Source of the DNA: Tamlana crocina
GTDB taxonomy: Bacteria; Bacteroidota; Bacteroidia; Flavobacteriales; Flavobacteriaceae
Length of the DNA stretch: 64,000 bases
Reading direction: 5' to 3'
Assembly (NCBI GenBank): GCA_040429635.1
Contig: CP158972.1
Location: 281,918 to 345,917, forward strand
Numbering within the stretch: the stretch's first letter is position 1; the number at the start of each line of letters is the position of its first letter. Position numbers and translations under genes: made by a program. The notes under the pieces are model-generated. The model was not told where the DNA came from, searched no databases, and was given only the letters and a program-made list of their open reading frames with translations. Shown piece by piece: positions 26,594 to 36,011 of this stretch.

Positions 26594-27665
26594 TATTGCT
26601 AAATAGAAGGTTTAGTGAATATTCTTTTTGTGTTTCTAAAATATGGTTAACCTTATTGAATTCAATAGGTTTAAGGGCACTTAAGGCAAATTCGTCCATT
26701 TCGGATTCTGATATGGCTCTATGCCTTAAATTGAAAGTATCTAAAATATTCTGCATTCGCGTTTTACCTCTCTTTTCATTATATATACAAATAAACTCTT
26801 TATTGAATAAAATTGAAAATGCCACACCGTGGAAAGAGTCTGTAATAACTAAATCAGCATTTTTTATGTTGGCTATCCATTCTGAAATCTCTGGGAATTT
26901 TTCCTTCTTTCTGTTAAACAGAATATTTGTTAGCGATATTCTACCAGAATTTTGTTTATAATTTAGAGTGATTTCTTTATCTAAAGAACGAGCTATACTT
27001 TTTACAAAAGCAACTTTTTTATCAGAAGCATCCAGTAAATATTGTGTTATAAAGCCAATAGGTCTTTCTACTTCATCTTTGAATGAATAAGCCTCTTTTG
27101 GCGATAACAGTACTGGATCCAAAACCATATGGGCGTTTGTTTCAAATAGTTCTTTGCATATGTTCACGCCAGATTTTTCTCTTACCGTAACTAGTGAAAA
27201 AGATTTTAAAAGGCTTTTAATAACATTTATGTCTTTTTGGTCGCCACTATAATAATCAAGACCGAAACTAGCCGCATAAGATATTTTTTTAGTTTGTTTT
27301 GGAGCAAAATCTAAAAAATAACTGTAGCCTAAACCTCTTGTATAATCTTTTCTCCACACTTGGTCGCTCCCCACAATTAGACAGTCAAAATTTTTAAAAT
27401 CAACTGAATTTAAGTTGTTGCTAAAAATAGAGCTTTTCGGATATAGGTTTAATCTATTTTGCCTAAACAGGTTAAAGGTTTTTGCAAAAGGTTTTGTTAT
27501 TGCTGTTTTTAGTCTGCCTTTAAGGCCTAGGTTGGGCGTTAAATTAATGATATAGGTATCATGTCCCTTTTCGGTTAAAACTGTTTGTAAAGAATATGCC
27601 TGTAATACAGCACCATAGTTGTTAGAATAGTGGTATGTTAAAATTCCAATCTTTTTTTTATCCAT
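26586..27665 (-). CDS. polysaccharide pyruvyl transferase family protein
   Basis: This 359-residue protein has the family N-terminus KIGILTYHYSNNYGAVLQAYSLQ, a middle NFDCLIVGSDQVWRKDY and a C-terminal ADLVITDSFHGVAFSILFNKEFI. It should transfer pyruvate from PEP to form a ketal on a sugar, adding negative charge to the polymer. It lies on the minus strand with the flippase upstream (8-base overlap), forming a two-gene unit opposite to the surrounding locus. Confidence 0.9.
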   Translation of the reverse strand: MDKKKIGILTYHYSNNYGAVLQAYSLQTVLTEKGHDTYIINLTPNLGLKGRLKTAITKPFAKTFNLFRQNRLNLYPKSSIFSNNLNSVDFKNFDCLIVGSDQVWRKDYTRGLGYSYFLDFAPKQTKKISYAASFGLDYYSGDQKDINVIKSLLKSFSLVTVREKSGVNICKELFETNAHMVLDPVLLSPKEAYSFKDEVERPIGFITQYLLDASDKKVAFVKSIARSLDKEITLNYKQNSGRISLTNILFNRKKEKFPEISEWIANIKNADLVITDSFHGVAFSILFNKEFICIYNEKRGKTRMQNILDTFNLRHRAISESEMDEFALSALKPIEFNKVNHILETQKEYSLNLLFSNIN

Positions 27666-28926
27666 TTTTTTGTAAATGTTTTTTGATTTCTGAAAATTTC
27701 AGGGCTTCTAGGGTTATGGTATTTAAAAAGCTATATTCCTTTACAAAGTAATTACAAACAAAACCAGCAAAGAAATACGTTATTAAAGAGATGTAAGAGG
27801 CAGCTAGGATTCCATAATTAGATATCAAAATTAAATTAGATATTATGCTTATGGTCGCAGCTATTAAGTTTCTTAAATACGCTTTTTTTTGGAGGTCTTG
27901 GATAATGATTATATATCCTGTTGCTAAAAAAATAGACTCAAAGACGTTCTTCCAAATAAGGATCTTAAATGGGTAGATGGATTTAACGTACTCTTTCGTG
28001 AAGACCATTTCAATGATGTTTTCTGAGAAGATAAAGAAAATAATAGAGCAGACAACAGAACTCAATATAATTATTTCAAAAAATAATAGGCGGTTTTTTT
28101 TGTAGCTTGCTGTATCTATGGTTTTATTTAAAATTGGCCCACCAACCATAATAATAACCATTGTAGAGGTTAGCAGTGCACTGGCTATTTTTTGAGCAGA
28201 ACTATAAATGCCGGTTTCATAATCGTTTAAAAAATAATTGATAATTATCAAATCCATTTTCTTGTAACTGAAAATTAACAGACCAGCAATAAAAAGAGGA
28301 AAACTTTTTGTTATTAAATATTTAGTTTTGCTGAAATCCATTTTAAGTTTATAGGATTTAAATTTTGTTGTAAAAATGAATACAAGTATTATAAACTCAA
28401 TGAAATAAGCAGCTAAATAATAATAGAGGATAGTTGAAAAGGTGGATTTTAAATAGATTAAAACCAATAAACTTACCAAGGTAAAAATGTCTCTAAAATT
28501 GAGGGCAATAGAGGAATATAAATTTTTGAACTTTCCAATAAAAAAGTTTTTGAAAGTATAACCAATTGAAGCAAAATTTGAAACAGCAAAGATTAAAATC
28601 ATTTTTTGCATGTCCACATCGCTCTCTAAAAAACTAACGCACAACGCTAAAAGTGAGTAGCTGGATATAGAGGCAACCAATCTAATAAGCAAAGAACTTT
28701 CGATTATTTTTTCGTTTTTAACGGTTTCCCTAATTTCGATTCGCTCTAAGCCAAATTCAGATAGAATCAAGAAACCAGAAGCAAAAGCTATAACATAGCT
28801 AAAGCTACCAAATAACTCTGGCCCTAAATAGTTTGCCAGAATGAAGTTGACTATGAAAACAGAAATAAGATTAAGCCCTTTTCCTAAAGCCTCCCATATT
28901 AAATTATTAAATAAAACTTTTTTCAC
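27658..28926 (-). CDS. oligosaccharide flippase (Wzx-like, MATE/MOP fold)
   Basis: This protein of about 422 residues has some 12 transmembrane helices (for example FGSFSYVIAFASGFLILSEFGLERIEIRET and FPLFIAGLLIFSYKKMDLIIINYFL), typical of the polysaccharide-transport members of the MOP superfamily. It should flip lipid-linked repeat units across the inner membrane. I start it at GTG 28926, since an earlier TTG (28947) lies at or before the probable transcription start from the minus-strand -7 element at 28952-28959. Confidence 0.85.
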   Translation of the reverse strand: MKKVLFNNLIWEALGKGLNLISVFIVNFILANYLGPELFGSFSYVIAFASGFLILSEFGLERIEIRETVKNEKIIESSLLIRLVASISSYSLLALCVSFLESDVDMQKMILIFAVSNFASIGYTFKNFFIGKFKNLYSSIALNFRDIFTLVSLLVLIYLKSTFSTILYYYLAAYFIEFIILVFIFTTKFKSYKLKMDFSKTKYLITKSFPLFIAGLLIFSYKKMDLIIINYFLNDYETGIYSSAQKIASALLTSTMVIIMVGGPILNKTIDTASYKKNRLLFFEIIILSSVVCSIIFFIFSENIIEMVFTKEYVKSIYPFKILIWKNVFESIFLATGYIIIIQDLQKKAYLRNLIAATISIISNLILISNYGILAASYISLITYFFAGFVCNYFVKEYSFLNTITLEALKFSEIKKHLQKNG

Positions 28927-28951
28927 TATCAAAAGAAAAATAAACAAACGG

Positions 28952-28959
28952 CAAAGTTA
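28952..28959 (-). promoter_or_regulatory. -7 element for the flippase-pyruvyl transferase unit
   Basis: On the minus strand, TAACTTTG fits TAnnTTTG. Transcription would begin near 28945. Confidence 0.45.
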
Positions 28960-28984
28960 GTTTTTTAAATATTTACATCTAAGT

Positions 28985-29015
28985 TTTAAAGGGTTTTTAT
29001 ATTATCTTACTTTTG
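28985..29015 (+). promoter_or_regulatory. promoter of the glycosyltransferase operon
   Basis: TTTA (28985-28988), 19 bases, TACTTTTG (29008-29015). It is placed back to back with the flippase promoter in the divergent gap. Confidence 0.55.
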
Positions 29016-29060
29016 CCTTGAATTGAAACCTAAGTTTTAGGCTGTTTTTATGAAAAATTG

Positions 29061-30110
29061 ATGAAAAAAAAAGTACTGGTCCTTTCGTTAGGCCGAACGA
29101 ATAGTTTGCCGTTATATGCTGAAAATATTGTGTCAAATTTTGAGAGTTTAGACTTTGATATCCTCGTTTCTAAAAATAGGTCATTAAAAAAACCTGTCGT
29201 TAAATCAAAAGAAATAATAACTTATAGTAACAAGTTAAGTTTTTTCTTTAACACCTTAATTTATCTACCCATATTAATTTTGTGCCTTCTGCCAAAAATC
29301 AGAAAAGATTATAAGGCACTGTATTTACCATACAAGCATTTTTGGGATTTACCATTTATTTTCCTCTTTAAGTTCTTTAACAAGGAAGTCATTTTTACGG
29401 CACACGATGGAGTTTTGCACAAAGGCGAGCGTAATTGGTTAACACAGTCCATGAATAATTGTAGGTTGAAAATGGCTAAAAAGGTTGTTTACCTTACTGA
29501 TTATACACGCAGGCATGTTGAAAGGGAGTTGGGGATAGTTGTTAATTACGAAATTGTACCTCATCCTATTATTGAGAATAAGTTTGTAGAATTTAATTCA
29601 AAAAAGGATAGAACCAATAATTTGTTATTCTTAGGAAGGATTGATAAGTATAAAGGGGTTGAATTATTAATGGAAAGTGCAATTATTTTAGGGAATTCTT
29701 TTGATAAATTAATTATAGCAGGGAAAAGTTTGTACGATGTTAATTATTCAAAGCATGATAAAATAGAAGTGCTAGATAAGTATCTCTCTGAAGAGGAAAT
29801 AGGAAAATTGCTGTCTTGGGCAGATGTACTGATTCTGCCTTACACGGAGGCAACACAATCAGGTGTGATTTCCTTGGGTATTTATGCAGAGTTACCTATG
29901 GTTTGCACAAATGTGGGGGGGTTTTCTGAACAATTGGCAATGGATGAGTGTTTTTGGTGTGAGCCTAATTCAAAATCCTTAGTTAATGCTATAATTGATA
30001 GTTTGGATAATCAGGAAAAGAGAAATAATATAAAAAAAGCGCTGATAAAGAAAAAAAGTCGGTTAACGTGGAAGAATGCAGCTGCACAAATAGAGGATTT
30101 GTTAATTTAA
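29061..30110 (+). CDS. glycosyltransferase family 4 (GT-B)
   Basis: This 349-residue protein has the C-terminal Glycos_transf_1 domain with NLLFLGRIDKYKGVELLMES (sugar-nucleotide Rossmann half) and VLILPYTEATQSGVISLGIYAELPMVCTNVGG, with the expected E-x7-E-like region altered to the TQSG type. It probably adds one sugar of the repeat unit; donor and acceptor are unknown. The ATG at 29061 is used; a TTG directly before it is in frame. Confidence 0.82.
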   Translation: MKKKVLVLSLGRTNSLPLYAENIVSNFESLDFDILVSKNRSLKKPVVKSKEIITYSNKLSFFFNTLIYLPILILCLLPKIRKDYKALYLPYKHFWDLPFIFLFKFFNKEVIFTAHDGVLHKGERNWLTQSMNNCRLKMAKKVVYLTDYTRRHVERELGIVVNYEIVPHPIIENKFVEFNSKKDRTNNLLFLGRIDKYKGVELLMESAIILGNSFDKLIIAGKSLYDVNYSKHDKIEVLDKYLSEEEIGKLLSWADVLILPYTEATQSGVISLGIYAELPMVCTNVGGFSEQLAMDECFWCEPNSKSLVNAIIDSLDNQEKRNNIKKALIKKKSRLTWKNAAAQIEDLLI

Positions 30111-30125
30111 AGGTAAAGGTGTTCT

Positions 30126-31193
30126 ATGAAGGTTTCTTATTTTAAAATAAGGTTCTTATTAATTTCTCTTTTAGGTTTATTAATAGCTTATTCAGGTTAT
30201 TACTTTTTACCAACTAGATTTTTTAACGATACAAATTTACTTATAAACGATCCTTGGAACGAAATAGGGTTTAAGGGCTCTTACCCATTAACTATTTTAT
30301 TTTATAATATTACTGGGCTAAAGCATTTATCTTTCCCCCTAGTTGGGGCACTTCAATTTATTGTATTAATACTGTTGGTTAGGAAAATAGGTATATCTAA
30401 GAGATTTCATGTTTTATCTGTGAAAAATGTATTAGTTTATTTTTTCATTCTAGTTACAGCAATCTATTTAGCAATGCCAACTAAAGAGTTTATTACTTTT
30501 TGTTTTACAGGATTACTAGTTTTGTTTTTTAAATGTCGTAAATTAAGTTATAGAAAAACCATAGTGGTTAGTATTATAACTTTACTTCTTTTTGCATATT
30601 TTTTTAGAGAGTATTATTTTTTAGTTGTTTTGACAGCTTTGTTTTTATTTTTTATAAACAAAATAAAGTTTAAGTCCCAAAGGATGGGTAATCTTGTCTT
30701 TGGATTATTATTTGTTATTTTCCTATCTTTGAGTCATGGTGTTATTAAAGGGGTTTTTATATCCCAAAATACAAGGGAAAGTCATAATGAGTGGAGAGCC
30801 AAAATAGGAGATACAGACAGTAATTCGGCTATAATTTCTCCAATCAAAACAGACACATGGTATGGTGAATCATTTGGGATTTTGTATGGTTTTTTTACGG
30901 TGAACCTTCCTCTAAATTCAATATTTAGACACATTTTATCACCTCAAATAGTAGTTTTTGGTATTTGGCAACTTATTTTATTCGTGATAATTTACAAACG
31001 TTATGGTAACTGTTTAAATAATGGTAAAAAAGAGAATTATGAATTGTGGTTGTTTTACTTTTTAATTTCTTATTTTATTGTACAGGGGGTATTTGAACCG
31101 GACCTAGGATCTGCTATTCGTCATAAGGCAGGTATTTTTCCCTTAATTTATTATTTAATGTATTATGAAGAGTTTAGAAAGGAAATATCATAA
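30126..31193 (+). CDS. multi-span membrane protein of the polysaccharide locus (polymerase candidate)
   Basis: This 355-residue protein is very hydrophobic with about 9-10 predicted membrane helices and is rich in F, L, I and Y. Notable polar spots are PTKEFITF, FREYYFLVV and, near the end, FEPDLGSAIRHKAGIFPLIYY. I do not recognise a named family. The acidic/basic loop motif before a helix is reminiscent of EpsG/Wzy-type polymerases, so a polymerase role is possible. It overlaps the next gene by 29 bases. Confidence 0.6.
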   Translation: MKVSYFKIRFLLISLLGLLIAYSGYYFLPTRFFNDTNLLINDPWNEIGFKGSYPLTILFYNITGLKHLSFPLVGALQFIVLILLVRKIGISKRFHVLSVKNVLVYFFILVTAIYLAMPTKEFITFCFTGLLVLFFKCRKLSYRKTIVVSIITLLLFAYFFREYYFLVVLTALFLFFINKIKFKSQRMGNLVFGLLFVIFLSLSHGVIKGVFISQNTRESHNEWRAKIGDTDSNSAIISPIKTDTWYGESFGILYGFFTVNLPLNSIFRHILSPQIVVFGIWQLILFVIIYKRYGNCLNNGKKENYELWLFYFLISYFIVQGVFEPDLGSAIRHKAGIFPLIYYLMYYEEFRKEIS

Positions 31194-32448
31194 TATTTTT
31201 CATTTTTTTTTATGCTTGCTTCCTGTTTCATTCATATCAATGAAATTAGCTAACGTACTTATTGCTTTTTTTGTGCTATTTAACGTTTTTTTTATTAAAA
31301 AAATGCACCATACAAAGACTAGTTTGTGGCTCTTTGGAACAATAGCTATACCTTTGCTTTTAGATCTTTTGTTTATTTGGAATAATAGTAGTTTTTATTT
31401 GGCGGTAAAAGCTACCGAAAAGCACTCCCTATTTCTTATTTTTCCGTTGTTCATTCTGGGTTATAAAGGAAAATTAGACTTAAAACGCTTGGTAAAACAC
31501 TACAGAAACCTAATGTTAATTGTTTTGACAATTCTGTTCATTAGGTATATTTTTTTATATCCCGATAACTTTTTGAAATATTTAAAAGGGAAACATCTCT
31601 GGGAGATGGGTTATCATTTCTCAAATAGTTTCGGTAATCATGCACCCGCCTTAAATATGGCTATTGCCTTCATAGTTGTTATAAGTTTCTACCTTTTATT
31701 AAAAGATGGACGAAGAAAATGGAAGGTTATTGCCAATGGTTTTATGTTTTTTTTGTCTTTTTTTTTCTTGATGTATGTTAACACCAGAGTTGCCATTGCT
31801 TCAGCAGTCTTTGGATGTTTAATTATATCATTTGTCCAAGTGTTTCGAGATAAGAATAGAAAGAGAACTGTGAAAATTATACTTCTGACGTTTGTATTAT
31901 TCGTATTTGGAATAACGGTTTTTTTAAAGGTTTTTCCTTATTCGATAAAAAAATTTACCGAAAAAAGCTTCGCCGATATGGACAAGGTTGGTCGCTTAGA
32001 TGAATTTGAAAATCCTGAAAGTCAAATTTATGGCGCCTTGGTTACTAGGGTTACTATTTGGAAATCTACTTTAGAACTCGTCAGGAAAAAGTTTGTATTC
32101 GGTTATGGTGCTACTGAAGCAAAGCTCGCTCTTTTTGAATACTACAAAAAAACTAATCAAAAGTTTTTGTTTAAATATAAATTTCCTGTACATAACCAAT
32201 TTTTAGATTATTTTCTAAAATATGGTATATTTGGTATCATTGGATTAGTGGTGTTTTTTAGCGTATTGGGCTATTTGGCAATAGTAAATAAAAGTCTCAT
32301 TATGATGTTTTTTGGGTTACATTTTTTTCTGTCAAATTTAACAGATGATTTTTTGATTTTATTCAGTGGAATCAGTTTTTCGGCTTTTTGGTTTTCAGTT
32401 TTTGGTAAAATAACATTAAATAGAAACATTAGATTTGAAAAGAATTAA
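31165..32448 (+). CDS. O-antigen ligase / Wzy-C family membrane protein
   Basis: This 427-residue protein has about 11 transmembrane helices. The Wzy_C-like centre has a periplasmic loop containing LVTRVTIWKSTLELVRKKFVFGYGATEAK and KFPVHNQFLDYFLKYGIFGIIGL. The conserved Arg and HNxFLD motifs are typical of O-antigen ligases and polymerases. With two candidates in tandem (this and 30126-31193), one may be the polymerase and the other the ligase or a second polymerase. Confidence 0.8.
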   Translation: MKSLERKYHNIFHFFLCLLPVSFISMKLANVLIAFFVLFNVFFIKKMHHTKTSLWLFGTIAIPLLLDLLFIWNNSSFYLAVKATEKHSLFLIFPLFILGYKGKLDLKRLVKHYRNLMLIVLTILFIRYIFLYPDNFLKYLKGKHLWEMGYHFSNSFGNHAPALNMAIAFIVVISFYLLLKDGRRKWKVIANGFMFFLSFFFLMYVNTRVAIASAVFGCLIISFVQVFRDKNRKRTVKIILLTFVLFVFGITVFLKVFPYSIKKFTEKSFADMDKVGRLDEFENPESQIYGALVTRVTIWKSTLELVRKKFVFGYGATEAKLALFEYYKKTNQKFLFKYKFPVHNQFLDYFLKYGIFGIIGLVVFFSVLGYLAIVNKSLIMMFFGLHFFLSNLTDDFLILFSGISFSAFWFSVFGKITLNRNIRFEKN

Positions 32449-33565
32449 AGTAGCGCATGTTTTGGATTCGGTTGGGGGAGTTGAAGTATATCTCCGCTTA
32501 GTTGTAGAAAATATAAATTGCAATAAAGTAGAAAATATAATAATTCACAAACAAAAAAATGGTAAAAAAAGATATTATGATAAAAGCAATAACGCTATAC
32601 CTGAATTTAATATTGACATCCAAAGAGAAATAAGCCCAGTAAAGGATCTCAAGGCAATCTACCAAACCATAATGGCAATAAAGAAGGAAAGGCCTGATTT
32701 AATTCATGCGCATAGTGCAAAAGGAGGTATTATTGCAAGAGTTGCCTCTCTTTTTTGTAAAGTAAAAGTCCTTCATACACCCCATGCTTACTCTTATTTA
32801 AGTACTAATAGTAAATTAAAAAGAAGAATATTTTTACTTATAGAATCTTTTTTTGCTGGACGAAATTCATATCTTCTAGCTACTTCAAAATCAGAAATAG
32901 AAAGAGGAATAAGTGATGTGGGATATAAACCTGAAAAAACAATTCTGTTTAATAATTCAATATTGCCGATTGAAAGAAATAACGATGAATATACCAGTGT
33001 AAAGCTCCCAAAAAACTACATTTGTACCGTTGGCAGGCCTTCTTATCAAAAAAATATTGAAATGATGATTGAGGTTATCAAAAAGATAAAAGAATCAAAG
33101 CCGGATATTCATTTGGTTTTAATGGGGGTTGGTGAGTATAGCCCCAACAAAGAGCATGTACAAAACCAGATACGGAATTATAATTTGGAAGGAAATATAA
33201 CTCTGGTAAAATGGATAGAGCGTGAAAAGATTTTAAAAATAATAGAAAACTCGAAGCTATACATTTCAACATCAAGGTATGAAGGTTTGCCGTACTCAAT
33301 TATTGAAAGTTTAGCGCTTTCAAAATCGTGTGTAGTTACTAATTGCGACGGAAACAGAGACCTTGTTGAAGATAATTATAATGGGTTTGTTGTTGAGAAT
33401 TTCAATGTGGATGATATGGCATCAAAAACCTGTGAGTTGCTTGACAACGATTTGCTTCGAACAAAATTTGAACAAAACTCATTTGTTTTATTTAATAAAG
33501 AATTCAACTTAAAGAACAATATATCTAAACTTGAGAAGATATATAGTGACTTAATATTAAATTAA
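32435..33565 (+). CDS. glycosyltransferase family 4 (GT-B)
   Basis: This 376-residue protein begins with a TTG start overlapping the preceding gene by 14 bases ([26 protein letters not shown]). The N-terminal acceptor domain has [20 protein letters not shown] and the C-terminal donor domain has [21 protein letters not shown] and [33 protein letters not shown] (E-x7-E motif). It is a WcaC/CapM-like transferase of the cassette. Confidence 0.87.
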   Translation: MKRIKVAHVLDSVGGVEVYLRLVVENINCNKVENIIIHKQKNGKKRYYDKSNNAIPEFNIDIQREISPVKDLKAIYQTIMAIKKERPDLIHAHSAKGGIIARVASLFCKVKVLHTPHAYSYLSTNSKLKRRIFLLIESFFAGRNSYLLATSKSEIERGISDVGYKPEKTILFNNSILPIERNNDEYTSVKLPKNYICTVGRPSYQKNIEMMIEVIKKIKESKPDIHLVLMGVGEYSPNKEHVQNQIRNYNLEGNITLVKWIEREKILKIIENSKLYISTSRYEGLPYSIIESLALSKSCVVTNCDGNRDLVEDNYNGFVVENFNVDDMASKTCELLDNDLLRTKFEQNSFVLFNKEFNLKNNISKLEKIYSDLILN

Positions 33566-33568
33566 TTA

Positions 33569-33576
33569 TATTTTTG
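33569..33576 (+). promoter_or_regulatory. -7 element upstream of ugd
   Basis: TATTTTTG, 30 bases before the ugd ATG, with no clear -33 partner. It would give the conserved downstream half of the locus its own promoter. Confidence 0.4.
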
Positions 33577-33605
33577 CATTTTCCACCTGGAGTAATAGTT
33601 CTTTA

Positions 33606-35009
33606 ATGAAAACGACCAAAATCTGCTGCATCGGAGCCGGATACGTAGGCGGGCCAACCATGGCTGTCATCGCCCAGAAATGTCCCAATATAAAAGTTAC
33701 AGTAGTTGATATCAACGAGTCAAGAATTAATGCTTGGAACGATGCCGATTTAAACAAACTACCTGTATTCGAACCCGGTTTAGATGCAATTGTTAAAGAA
33801 GCTAGAGGGCGAAATCTATTTTTCTCTAATGATGTAGATACTGCCATTGATGAAGCCGATATGATTTTTATTTCGGTAAATACGCCTACAAAAACTTATG
33901 GGAAAGGGAAAGGCATGGCGGCCGATTTAAAATACATTGAGCTTTGTGCCCGCCAAATTGCAAAAGTAGCCAAGGAAAATAAAATTGTAGTTGAAAAATC
34001 AACCCTCCCAGTGCGTACTGCTTCAGCAATAAAAAATATTTTGGACCATACGGGTAATGGCGTTAAGTTTCAAATACTATCAAACCCAGAGTTTTTAGCT
34101 GAGGGCACGGCGGTGCAAGATTTGTTGAAACCCGATAGAGTGTTGATAGGGGGAGATACTTCTGAGGAAGGAGAGCAAGCCATTCAGGCTTTAGTTGATA
34201 TTTATGCCGAATGGGTGCCAAAAGACAAAATTTTAACGACCAATGTCTGGTCATCAGAGCTTTCAAAGTTAACAGCCAATGCCTTTTTGGCGCAGCGTGT
34301 ATCCTCAATAAATGCCATGTCTGTTATTTGCGAAAAAACAGGGGCAGATATCAAAGAAGTTTCAAAGGCGGTAGGAATGGACTCCAGAATTGGCCCGAAA
34401 TTCTTGAAAGCATCAGTAGGCTTTGGAGGGTCGTGTTTTCAAAAAGACATTCTTAATTTGGTATATATTGCGAAAAGCTACGGACTTAACGAAGTAGCCG
34501 ATTATTGGGAACAAGTTATTTTGATGAACGATTATCAAAAAAACCGATTCTCGGATAATATTGTACGCACCCTTTATAATACCGTTTCGGGAAAGAAAAT
34601 AGCTTTTTTAGGCTGGGCCTTTAAAAAGGATACTAACGATACCCGTGAATCTGCCGCCATAAAAGTGGCCGATAATTTGCTGAATGAGCAAGCTCAGGTT
34701 TCCGTTTATGACCCTAAGGTAACAGAGGAACAGATTTATACAGATATAGATTATTTAAATTCACGACATTCGGAGGGAAATAGAGATTTATTGAAAATTA
34801 AGAATGATCCATACGAAGTATGTAAAGATGCCCATGCTATTGCTGTTTTAACTGAATGGGACGAGTTTAAAACCTACGATTGGCAAAAAATTTATGAAAA
34901 TATGCAAAAACCTGCCTTTGTTTTTGACGGAAGGGGTATTTTGGATAATAAAAAGCTCGAGGAAATAGGCTTTGTATGTTACAAAATTGGAAGTGGAACC
35001 ATAGGATGA
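33606..35009 (+). CDS. ugd: UDP-glucose 6-dehydrogenase
   Basis: This 467-residue enzyme oxidises UDP-glucose twice to UDP-glucuronate. It has the NAD motif [16 protein letters not shown] near the N-terminus, [10 protein letters not shown], the catalytic Cys277 in [10 protein letters not shown], and [19 protein letters not shown] in the C-terminal UDP-binding domain. Length and motif spacing resemble the long eukaryote-like UGDH class. It is followed after 12 bases by the UDP-glucuronate decarboxylase gene, giving a UDP-xylose branch. Confidence 0.95.
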   Translation: MKTTKICCIGAGYVGGPTMAVIAQKCPNIKVTVVDINESRINAWNDADLNKLPVFEPGLDAIVKEARGRNLFFSNDVDTAIDEADMIFISVNTPTKTYGKGKGMAADLKYIELCARQIAKVAKENKIVVEKSTLPVRTASAIKNILDHTGNGVKFQILSNPEFLAEGTAVQDLLKPDRVLIGGDTSEEGEQAIQALVDIYAEWVPKDKILTTNVWSSELSKLTANAFLAQRVSSINAMSVICEKTGADIKEVSKAVGMDSRIGPKFLKASVGFGGSCFQKDILNLVYIAKSYGLNEVADYWEQVILMNDYQKNRFSDNIVRTLYNTVSGKKIAFLGWAFKKDTNDTRESAAIKVADNLLNEQAQVSVYDPKVTEEQIYTDIDYLNSRHSEGNRDLLKIKNDPYEVCKDAHAIAVLTEWDEFKTYDWQKIYENMQKPAFVFDGRGILDNKKLEEIGFVCYKIGSGTIG

Positions 35010-35021
35010 AAAATATTTAAA

Positions 35022-36008
35022 ATGAAAAGGGTACTCGTTACTGGTGCGGCAGGTTTTTTGGGTTCACATTTGTGTGACCGATTTATTAAGGAAGGGTTTT
35101 ATGTAATTGGAATGGACAATTACATTACAGGAGATAAAAAAAACCTAGCGCATTTAGCGAATCATCCCCGTTTTGAATTTATAAAACACGATGTAACGGA
35201 GTTTGTTGAAATTGAAGGGAATTTAGATTACGTCCTTCATTTTGCTTCACCGGCAAGTCCTATCGATTATTTAAAAATCCCTATTCAAACTCTAAAAGTA
35301 GGGTCTTTGGGTACTCATAATTTATTAGGGTTGGCAAAGGCTAAAAATGCACGTATTTTAATAGCTTCAACTTCTGAGGTATATGGCGATCCACTAGTGC
35401 ACCCTCAAAACGAAGATTATTACGGAAACGTAAATACTATTGGTCCAAGAGGGGTATATGATGAAGCCAAGCGTTTTCAGGAGTCTATCACTATGGCATA
35501 TCACAGATTCCATGGCTTAGAAACTCGAATTGTGCGTATATTTAATACCTATGGCCCTAGAATGCGATTAAATGATGGTCGAGTTATACCCGCATTTATA
35601 GGTCAAGCGCTGCGAGGTGAAGATTTAACCGTTTTTGGTGATGGGTTGCAAACCCGTTCGTTTTGTTATGTCGATGATCAAGTTGAAGGCATTTACAGGT
35701 TATTATTAAGCGATTATGCATACCCTGTTAACATCGGGAATCCGCACGAAATCACTATTAAAGATTTTGCTGGAGAAATTATAAGGCTAACGGGCACCAC
35801 ACAAAAGATTGTTTACAAAGATTTGCCTCAAAACGATCCCCTGCAACGCCAACCTGATATTAGTTTAGCAAAAAAAATATTAAATTGGGAGCCGAAAATA
35901 GACAGAGCGGAAGGCATGAAAATAACCTACGATTATTTCAGTACATTAACCAAAGACGAGCTGTTTAAAAGCGAACACAAAGATTTTGCCCAACACATAA
36001 AAAAATAA
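35022..36008 (+). CDS. UDP-glucuronate decarboxylase (UDP-xylose synthase)
   Basis: This 328-residue extended SDR has the NAD motif [11 protein letters not shown] (7-17), [28 protein letters not shown], the catalytic YxxxK (Y146, K150 in YDEAK), and [17 protein letters not shown]. These blocks are characteristic of UXS. It turns UDP-glucuronate into UDP-xylose. It lies between ugd and the initiating sugar transferase. Confidence 0.95.
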   Translation: MKRVLVTGAAGFLGSHLCDRFIKEGFYVIGMDNYITGDKKNLAHLANHPRFEFIKHDVTEFVEIEGNLDYVLHFASPASPIDYLKIPIQTLKVGSLGTHNLLGLAKAKNARILIASTSEVYGDPLVHPQNEDYYGNVNTIGPRGVYDEAKRFQESITMAYHRFHGLETRIVRIFNTYGPRMRLNDGRVIPAFIGQALRGEDLTVFGDGLQTRSFCYVDDQVEGIYRLLLSDYAYPVNIGNPHEITIKDFAGEIIRLTGTTQKIVYKDLPQNDPLQRQPDISLAKKILNWEPKIDRAEGMKITYDYFSTLTKDELFKSEHKDFAQHIKK

Positions 36009-36011
36009 CTA

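Noticed and set aside
33566-33847. Minus-strand frame overlapping the start of ugd
   Set aside because: It is antisense to the conserved N-terminus of ugd and covers its promoter region.
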